The position numbers and the translations under genes were made by a program. 10,137 nucleotides of DNA from DASULA01 sp036278435 (lineage in GTDB: Bacteria; Actinomycetota; Actinomycetes; Mycobacteriales; DASULA01), in NCBI GenBank assembly GCA_036278435.1, contig DASULA010000461.1:1-10137 (forward strand). The letters run 5' to 3'. The notes under the pieces are model-generated. The model made no database searches, was not told the origin of the DNA, and saw nothing but the letters and a program-made list of their open reading frames with translations. This document shows, piece after piece, positions 1-6,116 of the stretch (positions are counted from its first letter, which is position 1; every line of letters begins with the position of its first letter).

Positions 1-438
1 GTCCGGGAGCGGGCGAGGTCACCGCTGACCTCCAGTACCCGACTGGCGGAGTTGGTGCGCCAGGCCGTGCCGGCGGCGACCCGCCGGGTCGGCGGTCACC
101 CGGCGAAACGTACGTTCCAGGCGCTGCGCATCGAGGTGAACGGTGAGATGGACGCGCTCCGGGCCGCCCTGCCCAGGGCGTTGGACGCGCTGGCGGTCGA
201 TGGCCGGATCGCGGTGCTCAGCTACCACTCGTTGGAGGACCGCGTGGTCAAGCGGGCCCTGGCCGAGCGGGCCCACAGCCGTACCCCGCCTGGCCTCCCG
301 GTCGAGCTGCCGGGGACCGGTCCGACCCTGCGGCTGTTGACCCGCGGTGCCGAGACACCGCCGGAGCGGGAGGTGTCGGCGAACCCGCGGGCCGCGTCTG
401 CGCGGTTGCGCGCGGCCGAACGGATGGAGGCGGCATGA
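1..438 (+). CDS. rsmH: 16S rRNA (cytosine1402-N4)-methyltransferase RsmH, C-terminal part (5' end outside window)
   Basis: RsmH (formerly MraW) uses S-adenosylmethionine to methylate N4 of C1402 in the 16S rRNA decoding site. It is a cytosolic enzyme whose gene usually sits near the start of the dcw cluster. The reading frame is open from base 1, so the gene begins upstream; 145 codons plus TGA are visible, roughly the last half of a protein that is usually a little over 300 residues. Family signatures seen: a segment reading HPAKRTFQALRIEVNGE near codons 35-51, then DGRIAVLSYHSLEDRVVKR near codons 67-85, and the closing NPRAASARLRAAER close to the C-terminus. The SAM-binding N-terminal half is not in the window. 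The stop is followed by an unusual 76-bp spacer before ftsL, whereas most later genes overlap. Identification is firm from the motifs and the gene order. Confidence 0.96.
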   Translation, partial: VRERARSPLTSSTRLAELVRQAVPAATRRVGGHPAKRTFQALRIEVNGEMDALRAALPRALDALAVDGRIAVLSYHSLEDRVVKRALAERAHSRTPPGLPVELPGTGPTLRLLTRGAETPPEREVSANPRAASARLRAAERMEAA

Positions 439-514
439 GCGAGCCTTGGCGAGCGAATCGGCGAATACAGTGCGCTCGTGCCTCATGCCCGCCCGGAGCG
501 GAGCGAGGACGGGT
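439..514 (+). repeat. Repeat-rich spacer between rsmH and ftsL (possible dispersed palindromic element)
   Basis: This 76-bp non-coding stretch breaks an otherwise tightly packed operon. It holds direct repeats: GCGAGC at 439-444 and 449-454, and GCGAAT at 453-458 and 461-466. CGAGCG (450-455) can pair with CGCTCG (473-478). GCTCGTGCC occurs at 474-482 and again at 527-535 inside ftsL. The motif GGAGCGGAGCGAGGAC lies at 495-510. I recall similar GAGCGAGC...GGCGAGCGAATC strings recurring between genes in Micromonospora-type genomes, but this is memory and was not searched. An alternative is that the frame-2 reading, which has no stop here, encodes an N-terminal extension of FtsL. Confidence 0.45.
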
Positions 515-519
515 ATGAG
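482..519 (+). promoter_or_regulatory. Hairpin covering the ftsL start codon, with the ribosome-binding site in its loop
   Basis: CTCATGCCCG (482-491) and CGGGTATGAG (510-519) form ten consecutive RNA pairs, nine Watson-Crick and one G-U (487 with 514). The loop spans 492-509. The chosen ftsL ATG (515-517) is fully paired in the right arm, and the Shine-Dalgarno-like GAGG (505-508) lies in the loop about 6 nt upstream. If it forms in mRNA, this stem would limit ftsL initiation unless it is opened, for example by ribosomes ending rsmH. The pairing is read directly from the sequence; the regulatory role is inference. Confidence 0.4.
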
Positions 520-1096
520 CGCTGTTGCTCGTGCCCACGCGCCAGCGGCTGGCCGGACTTCCGCGGCGGCCCGGTCGGGCGCGCTCGCCCCGGCCCGGCC
601 AACCCGGACGGGTCCGCCGCGCCGCGCGGCCCGGCGACCGCTGCGGGTGGTGCCGGCCCGCGCGGTGGGAGCGCCGCGGACCCCGTTCGTGCTGCTGGTC
701 CTCACCCTGCTCGGTGCTGGGCTGGTCGTGCTCCTGCTTCTCAACGCCGCCGCGGTGTCCAATTCCGACCAGCAGCGCAGGCTGCGCGAACAGACCGCGA
801 GCCTGAAGATCCACGAGCAGCAGCTCCGGCATGCGGTGAGCTCGATGGAGGCCCCCGGCGCGCTGGCCGAGCGGGCCCGCCGGCTGGGCATGGTGCCCAG
901 CGGGGACCCGGCGTTCCTGGTCCTACTGCCGGGGGGCAGGTCCCGGATCGCCGGCGATCCACAGCCGGCCCCGTTCCCCACGGCGACACCGTCGGCCTCG
1001 GCGACGGCGTCGGGTGCCGCGCGGCAGGGTGGGCGACCGACTGCGACCCCCTCGCCGGCCGCTGCCCGTGTCAGTGGCACCAGGGGTGACCGGTGA
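515..1096 (+). CDS. ftsL: Cell division protein FtsL (FtsL/DivIC-like septum protein)
   Basis: This is a small bitopic divisome protein of 193 residues. FtsL partners with the DivIC/FtsB-type protein and FtsQ, and in characterised bacteria it helps activate the FtsW-FtsI synthase. Residues 1-57 are a basic, Ala/Arg/Pro-rich cytosolic segment. Residues about 58-81 form one hydrophobic helix, beginning FVLLVLTLLGAG. A short heptad-type coiled coil rich in Gln, Arg and Leu follows at about 84-115. Next comes the family-typical element ALAERARRLGMVPSGDPAFL, and then a Ser/Thr/Pro/Ala-rich tail of about 45 residues outside the membrane. The ATG at 515 was chosen for its GAGG at 505-508; in-frame alternatives are ATG 485 and GTG 470. 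The stop overlaps the ftsI start as GTGA. Primary sequence in this family is poorly conserved, so the call rests on architecture, the LGM motif and position between rsmH and ftsI. Confidence 0.88.
   Translation: MSAVARAHAPAAGRTSAAARSGALAPARPTRTGPPRRAARRPLRVVPARAVGAPRTPFVLLVLTLLGAGLVVLLLLNAAAVSNSDQQRRLREQTASLKIHEQQLRHAVSSMEAPGALAERARRLGMVPSGDPAFLVLLPGGRSRIAGDPQPAPFPTATPSASATASGAARQGGRPTATPSPAAARVSGTRGDR
1082..1086 (+). promoter_or_regulatory. Ribosome-binding site of ftsI (AGGGG)
   Basis: AGGGG lies inside the end of ftsL, 6 nt before the GTG at 1093. Together with the GTGA overlap (1093-1096) it supports that GTG as the ftsI start. The site abuts an exact 7-bp tandem duplication, GGTGACC at 1085-1091 and 1092-1098. 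Confidence 0.65.
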
Positions 1097-3192
1097 CCGG
1101 GTCGAACCGCCGGCGCCCACCCGAGGACGGGCGGGTCATCCCGCTGCGTCCGGACCGGCGACGGGCAGGGGGCGCCGCGCGCGATCCGGGTACCCGGCGC
1201 GACCCGGCCAGCGGCATCGCCGGCCGCCGGGGGCCGGCACCGGGCGGCGACCGCGAGGACCGCCGTCGTGCGGCCTCGAGACCGACCGCGCCAACCCGGT
1301 CCGCGACCGGCAGTTCAGCGTCGGGGCGGTCCGGGCAGCGCCGCGCGGATCCGACCCTGTCCCGGGCGGCACCGCGACCGTCTCGTGCGACCGGGCGGCG
1401 GGTGGCACCGCGCCGGACCGGTACCGGTCCGGCGCGCCGGGGCCGCCCGGCCGCACCGGTCAGGCGCCGGCGCCGCCAGGTCCGTCGGTTCCTCCGTCTG
1501 GGCAACCCGGGTCGCCGGCTCACCGCCGGACTCGCCGCGTTCTGTGTGATGTTGCTCATCCTCGGCGGCCGGCTGGTCCAGCTTCAGGGCGTGGACAGCG
1601 GCCGGTACGCCGCGGCCGCGGTGTCCGACCGGATCCACGAGTACGATCTGCCCGCGCTGCGCGGGCAGATCCTGGACCGGGACGGGAACGTGCTGGCCTA
1701 CAGCGCCGACGCCCAACTGATCTTCGCCGATCCCAGTCAGGTGACCAAGCCGCACACCACGGCCGCGGCGCTGTCCCCGCTGCTGGGCATGCCCGCCAGC
1801 AGGATCTACCCGAAACTCATCAAGCCCGGAAAGTACGTCGAGCTGCTGCGGGGGGTGGATCCCGATCGAGCCAACCGGATCATGGCGCTGGACCTGCGAG
1901 GTATTGGAGCGAACCCGCAGCAGCGGCGGATCGACCCGGCCGGTTCGGTCGGCGCGGCCCTGGTCGGCTTCACCAACCGGGCCGGGCACGGAGCCAGCGG
2001 GGTGGAGGCGCGGTTCGACTCTCTGTTGGCCGGCCGGAACGGGACCCTTGTCGCCGAAACCGGCAAGAACGGACAGGTCATTCCCAACGGCGTGCATCAC
2101 CAGGTCGCGGCCGTGCCCGGATCATCCGTGCGGCTCACCGTGTCCGAGGACCTCCAGTACGTCACCCAGCGGGCCCTCAACGACGCCGTGCACGCGGTGG
2201 GTGCCCAGGGCGGCGAGGTCGCGGTCCTCGACGCGCACACCGCCCAGGTGCTCGCCCTGGCGGTATCACCCTCCCAGCACGGCGGGCAGCCGCTACTGAC
2301 CGACCCGGCGGTGTCCGGGGTGTTCGAGCCGGGCTCGGCGAACAAGATCGTCACGTTCTCCGGCGCGGTGCAGGAGGGGCTGATCCAACCGGACACGGTA
2401 CTGAAGGTGCCCGGCTCCATCCGGTTCGCCGACCGGATCATCCACGACGCGTGGTCGCACGGCGTGGTGCCCTACACGGCGACCGGCGTGCTGGCCAAGT
2501 CCAGCAACGTGGGCACCCTGATGATCGCCCAGCAGCTTGGTCAGCAGCGGTTCTACGACTACATGCGACGCTTCGGGTTGGGCACCCGGACCGGCGTCGA
2601 ACTCCCCGCGGAGAGCCCGGGCATCCTGCCGCCGATCAGTCAGTGGTCGGGCAGCACGTTCGGAAACCTGCCCATCGGGCAGGGAGTGTCCATGACCATC
2701 CTGCAACTGGCGTCGATGTACCAGACGGTAGCCAACGACGGGGTACGGGTGCCACCCCGGATCGTGAGGTCGGTCACGGGGCCGGACGGGAGGGCGCGCC
2801 CGTCGGCGACCCCGCGCGGAGTCCGGGTTGTCAGTCCGAAGACCGCCCAGACGGTCCGTTACATGATGGAGGCGGTGACCCAGAAGCGCGCCACCGCGCC
2901 GAGCGCCGCCATCGACGGGTACGTGGTGGCGGGCAAGACCGGCACCGCCCAGAAGCCGGACCCGCGGTGCGGGTGCTACACCGACCACTACTGGGCCACC
3001 TTCGCCGGGATGGCCCCGGCGGACGACCCGCAGATCGTGATCGCGATCATGATCAACGACGCGAGTGGCGGGCAACACGGCGGTCAGGCTGCCGCGCCGC
3101 TGTTCAGGCAGGTGATGACCTACGCTCTCAAGCAGCGCGGTGTCCCACCCTCCGGTGCCTCGCGACCCACGTTCCGACTGATCGCCGACTGA
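1093..3192 (+). CDS. ftsI: Septal peptidoglycan transpeptidase FtsI (class B penicillin-binding protein, PBP3/PbpB)
   Basis: FtsI cross-links stem peptides of septal peptidoglycan (D,D-transpeptidase) and works with the glycan polymerase FtsW; it is the target of several beta-lactams. The protein has 699 residues. Residues 1-142 are an Arg/Pro/Gly-rich, probably disordered cytosolic region. A single membrane anchor lies at about 143-165. The dimerisation (pedestal) domain follows, with the marker RGQILDRDG at 190-198. The transpeptidase domain carries all three catalytic motifs: SxxK as S415-A-N-K418 within FEPGSANK, SxN as S470-S-N472, and KTG at 615-617. No PASTA repeats follow, so this is the vegetative FtsI type. 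A CGC pair (C626, C628) sits just after KTG on the outer face. GTG start with AGGGG 6 nt upstream; 4-base overlap with ftsL. The N-terminal 140 codons are strongly GC-biased, which explains long spurious frames opposite and beside it. Confidence 0.97.
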   Translation: MTGSNRRRPPEDGRVIPLRPDRRRAGGAARDPGTRRDPASGIAGRRGPAPGGDREDRRRAASRPTAPTRSATGSSASGRSGQRRADPTLSRAAPRPSRATGRRVAPRRTGTGPARRGRPAAPVRRRRRQVRRFLRLGNPGRRLTAGLAAFCVMLLILGGRLVQLQGVDSGRYAAAAVSDRIHEYDLPALRGQILDRDGNVLAYSADAQLIFADPSQVTKPHTTAAALSPLLGMPASRIYPKLIKPGKYVELLRGVDPDRANRIMALDLRGIGANPQQRRIDPAGSVGAALVGFTNRAGHGASGVEARFDSLLAGRNGTLVAETGKNGQVIPNGVHHQVAAVPGSSVRLTVSEDLQYVTQRALNDAVHAVGAQGGEVAVLDAHTAQVLALAVSPSQHGGQPLLTDPAVSGVFEPGSANKIVTFSGAVQEGLIQPDTVLKVPGSIRFADRIIHDAWSHGVVPYTATGVLAKSSNVGTLMIAQQLGQQRFYDYMRRFGLGTRTGVELPAESPGILPPISQWSGSTFGNLPIGQGVSMTILQLASMYQTVANDGVRVPPRIVRSVTGPDGRARPSATPRGVRVVSPKTAQTVRYMMEAVTQKRATAPSAAIDGYVVAGKTGTAQKPDPRCGCYTDHYWATFAGMAPADDPQIVIAIMINDASGGQHGGQAAAPLFRQVMTYALKQRGVPPSGASRPTFRLIAD

Positions 3193-3199
3193 TCCCGGG

Positions 3200-3205
3200 T
3201 AGCCT
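3200..3205 (+). promoter_or_regulatory. Possible -10 element (TAGCCT) of an internal, leaderless murE promoter
   Basis: TAGCCT matches the actinobacterial TAnnnT -10 pattern. It ends 8 nt before the proposed murE GTG (3214), the spacing expected when transcription starts at or next to the start codon. No good Shine-Dalgarno lies directly before that GTG, which fits leaderless initiation. I see no convincing -35 box at 16-19 nt, and the match could be chance. This is a prediction only. Confidence 0.25.
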
Positions 3206-3213
3206 TGCCAGCC

Positions 3214-4710
3214 GTGTCCGCCCCCCCGCTGCGGCCCGCCCGGCCACGCCCGCACTCGCTGGCGGACCTCGCGGTGCTGCTCCACGTGCCTGCCCCGGGC
3301 CGGTCGATCCCGGTCACCGGAGTCACCCACGCGTCCGGTTCGGTCCGGCGCGGTGACCTGTACGTGGCACTGGCGGGTATGCGCACCCACGGTGCCAGGT
3401 ACACCGCCGAGGCGGTGGCCGCTGGGGCGGTGGCCGTGCTCACCGACCCGGACGGGCGGGCGGCGGCCGAGGCCGCCGGGGTGCCGGTGCTGGTGGTGGA
3501 CGCCCCGCGTTCGGTGCTCGGCCGGGTCGCGGCCTGGGTCCACGACGCCCCGACCAGCCAGATGACGCTACTGGGCGTTACCGGGACGAACGGCAAGACC
3601 ACCACGGCCTACCTGATCGAGGCCGGGCTGCGGGCCGCCGGCCACCGGACCGGGCTGGTGGGCACGATCGAGACCAGGATCGGGGACCGGGCGGTGCCCA
3701 GCGTGCGGACCACGCCGGAGGCCACCGACCTACAGGCCACCTTCGCGGCCATGGTGGAGCAGGGCGTGACGGCCGCGGCGATGGAGGTCTCCAGCCATGC
3801 GCTGGCCCTCGACCGGGTCGACGCGGTCCGGTTCGTGGCGGGAGCGTTCACCAACCTGTCTCAGGATCACCTGGACTTCCATCCCGACATGGAGGCCTAC
3901 TTCGCCGCCAAGGCGACCCTGTTCGACGGGCGATGCGAGTACGAGGTGGTCAACCTCGACGACCCGTGGGGCCACCGGCTGGTGCGCCCGGGCACCGTGA
4001 CGGTGTCCGCTGACGGCGACCCGCGGGCAACCTGGCGCGCCGTGGCGGTCACCGAACGCGGCGGGACGTCGAGCTTCCGCGCGGTCGGACCGAACCGGCT
4101 GGACCTGCCGGTGAGGGTCCGGATGCCGGGTGGCTTCAACGTCGCGAACGCGCTGCTGGCGCTGGCCATGCTGACGTCGGTGGGTGTTGACCCGGCCGCC
4201 GCGGCCGCCGGCATCAGCGGGGTGTCGGTGCCCGGCCGGATGGAACGCGTGGACGTGGGTCAGCCGTTCCTGGCGGTCGTCGACTACGCGCACACACCCG
4301 AGGCGGTGGGCACCGCCCTGGCCGCGCTGCGACCGATGACCACGGGCCGGCTGGTGGTGGTGCTCGGCTGCGGCGGCGACCGGGACCGGGCCAAGCGTCC
4401 GCTGATGGGGCAGGTGGCCGGCCGTGGCGCCGACTTGGTCGTGGTGACCGACGACAACCCCAGGTCCGAGGACGCCGCCACGATCCGTGCAGCGATGATC
4501 GAGGGCATCCGGCGGGTGTCCGGCGCCGAGTGGGTGGAGGTGGGCGGCCGGCGTGACGCGATCGCCCGGGCGGTCCGCGGCGCCGGACCCGGTGACACCG
4601 TGCTGGTCGCTGGGAAGGGGCACGAATCGGGGCAGGAGATCGGTGCGATGGTGCACCCGTTCGACGACCGGATGGTGCTCCGCGAGGCGATCCAGTCGGT
4701 GCTCGCGTGA
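3214..4710 (+). CDS. murE: UDP-N-acetylmuramoyl-L-alanyl-D-glutamate--2,6-diaminopimelate ligase MurE
   Basis: MurE is a cytosolic ATP-dependent ligase that adds the third residue of the peptidoglycan stem peptide. The protein has 498 residues from GTG 3214, a normal length. The N-terminal domain binds the UDP-MurNAc substrate (about 1-115). The Mur-ligase central domain has the P-loop GTNGKTT at 124-130, the EVSSHAL segment, and the NLSQDHLDFH motif, followed by K233, the lysine expected to be carbamylated. The C-terminal domain contains DNPR at 414-417, the signature of enzymes that select meso-diaminopimelate rather than lysine, so the cell wall should be DAP-based. The start is not certain: TTG 3205 is in frame 9 nt upstream, but GTG is the likelier codon. 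The gene follows ftsI after a 21-bp gap, one of only two non-overlapping junctions here, and its end overlaps murF by GTGA. Confidence 0.96.
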   Translation: MSAPPLRPARPRPHSLADLAVLLHVPAPGRSIPVTGVTHASGSVRRGDLYVALAGMRTHGARYTAEAVAAGAVAVLTDPDGRAAAEAAGVPVLVVDAPRSVLGRVAAWVHDAPTSQMTLLGVTGTNGKTTTAYLIEAGLRAAGHRTGLVGTIETRIGDRAVPSVRTTPEATDLQATFAAMVEQGVTAAAMEVSSHALALDRVDAVRFVAGAFTNLSQDHLDFHPDMEAYFAAKATLFDGRCEYEVVNLDDPWGHRLVRPGTVTVSADGDPRATWRAVAVTERGGTSSFRAVGPNRLDLPVRVRMPGGFNVANALLALAMLTSVGVDPAAAAAGISGVSVPGRMERVDVGQPFLAVVDYAHTPEAVGTALAALRPMTTGRLVVVLGCGGDRDRAKRPLMGQVAGRGADLVVVTDDNPRSEDAATIRAAMIEGIRRVSGAEWVEVGGRRDAIARAVRGAGPGDTVLVAGKGHESGQEIGAMVHPFDDRMVLREAIQSVLA

Positions 4711-6116
4711 TCCCGCTCACGCTCGGTGAGGTCGCCGCGGCCGTGCGCGGCCGTTTGGTCGGGGTGGGCGACCCGGGCACCCAGGTGACCGGAACGGTGG
4801 AGTTCGACTCCCGCCGGGTGGGACCGGGTGGACTCTTCGTGGCGCTGCCCGGCGACAGGGTAGACGGCCACGGCTTCGCCCGGGCCGCGGTGCGCGCCGG
4901 TGCGGTCGCCGTGCTGGCCTCCCGCCCGGTGGACGTGCCGGCGGTGCTGGTGCCCGACCCGCGCGACGCGCTCGCCCTGCTGGCCACCGCCGTGCTGGAC
5001 CGGCTGGCCGACCTGACGGTGGTCGGAATCACCGGTTCCAGCGGCAAGACCTCGACCAAGGATCTGGTCGCGCACCTGGTCGAGCGGCTCGGCCCGACGG
5101 TGGCGCCACCCGGGTCGTTCAACAACGAGATCGGCCATCCGCACACCGTGCTGCGGGCCGACCGGGGGTCCCGGTACCTGGTCTTGGAGAAGAGCGCCCG
5201 GGGCCTGGGTCACATCGCCGCGTTGTGCCAGATCGCGCCGCCCCGAATCGGGGTGGTGCTCAACGTGGGAACCGCCCACCTGGGCGAGTTCGGGTCCCGC
5301 GCGGCGATCGCGTCGGCCAAGGGCGAACTGGTCGAGGCGTTGCCCGCGGCGGACCGGGGTGGGATCGCGGTGCTCAACGCCGACGACCCGCTGGTGGCCG
5401 CGATGGCCGGGCGCACCGCGGCCCGGGTGGTCACCACCGGGGTCGCCGAGCCGGCCGACCTGCGTGCGGTCGGGGTCCGGCTGGACCGGTCGGGCAGGGC
5501 GTCCTACACCCTGGTCGGCCGGGGCGCCGAGGCGCGGGTCCGGCTGGGCCTGCACGGCGGCCATCACGTCTCGAACTCGCTGGCCGCCGCCGCGGTCGCG
5601 GTGGAACTGGGCATGTCCCTGCCCGCGGTCGCGGCGGCGCTCGGCCAGGCCCGCCCGCGCAGCCCGCGGCGGATGGAGGTCCGGGACCGAGTCGACGGAC
5701 TGACCGTCATCAACGACTCCTACAATGCCAATCCCGAGTCGACCGGCGCGGCGTTGCGGGCTCTTGCCGCGATGGCCGGGGGGCGGCGGTCGTGGGCAGT
5801 GCTCGGTCAGATGGCCGAGTTGGGGCCCGGGTCCGACGCGGCGCACGAGCGGATCGGTCGACTCGCCGCGGGGCTCGGCGTCGACCGGCTGGTCGCGGTT
5901 GGTGCCGAGGCGGGGCACCTGCACCGTGGTTTTGTGGCGGGAGGTTCTGGTGGAGAGGAGTCGGTGCACGTGCCCGACGTGGAGTCGGCCATAACGCTCG
6001 TGCGGCAGGAGGTGCGGCCCGGCGACGTGGTGCTGGTCAAGGCGTCCAAGGTGGCCGCGCTGTGGCGGGTGGCCGACGCATTGCTGGCCGGTGGCCCGGC
6101 ACGGGAGATCGGGTGA
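4707..6116 (+). CDS. murF: UDP-N-acetylmuramoyl-tripeptide--D-alanyl-D-alanine ligase MurF
   Basis: MurF attaches D-Ala-D-Ala to UDP-MurNAc-tripeptide, completing the cytosolic pentapeptide precursor that MraY uses. The protein has 469 residues, normal for the family. The N-terminal domain contains FDSRRVGPGGLFVALPG near residues 33-49. The ATP-binding central domain has GSSGKTS at 110-116, then FNNEIGHPHTVL and NVGTAHLGEFGS. The C-terminal domain has NDSYNANP at 336-343, highly typical of MurF. At 160-165 the motif reads LEKSAR where the family more often has a LEMGAR-like sequence; the Glu (E161) is kept. A short patch around 5928-5960 uses atypical codons (TTT, GGT, TCT, GGA) for a Gly/Glu-rich loop. 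GTG start overlapping the murE stop; no strong ribosome-binding site, so translation is probably coupled. The end overlaps mraY by GTGA. Confidence 0.96.
   Translation: MIPLTLGEVAAAVRGRLVGVGDPGTQVTGTVEFDSRRVGPGGLFVALPGDRVDGHGFARAAVRAGAVAVLASRPVDVPAVLVPDPRDALALLATAVLDRLADLTVVGITGSSGKTSTKDLVAHLVERLGPTVAPPGSFNNEIGHPHTVLRADRGSRYLVLEKSARGLGHIAALCQIAPPRIGVVLNVGTAHLGEFGSRAAIASAKGELVEALPAADRGGIAVLNADDPLVAAMAGRTAARVVTTGVAEPADLRAVGVRLDRSGRASYTLVGRGAEARVRLGLHGGHHVSNSLAAAAVAVELGMSLPAVAAALGQARPRSPRRMEVRDRVDGLTVINDSYNANPESTGAALRALAAMAGGRRSWAVLGQMAELGPGSDAAHERIGRLAAGLGVDRLVAVGAEAGHLHRGFVAGGSGGEESVHVPDVESAITLVRQEVRPGDVVLVKASKVAALWRVADALLAGGPAREIG
6103..6107 (+). promoter_or_regulatory. Ribosome-binding site of mraY (GGGAG)
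   Basis: GGGAG lies 5 nt before the GTG at 6113, within the last codons of murF. It fixes the mraY start there, although the same frame is open far upstream through murF. Confidence 0.6.

Noticed and set aside
435..438. ATGA overlap at the rsmH stop as a start for ftsL
   Set aside because: ATG 435 is in a different frame from the FtsL membrane and LGM motifs, so it cannot start FtsL without a frameshift.
1014..3356. Long + strand frame of 780 codons overlapping ftsI in another frame
   Set aside because: The translation is Arg/Pro/Gly low-complexity, while the ftsI frame has all the catalytic motifs. It is a GC-bias shadow.
2293..3543. Minus-strand frame of 416 codons opposite the ftsI end and murE start
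   Set aside because: It spans two unrelated sense genes and their gap, with low-complexity basic composition as expected of a shadow.
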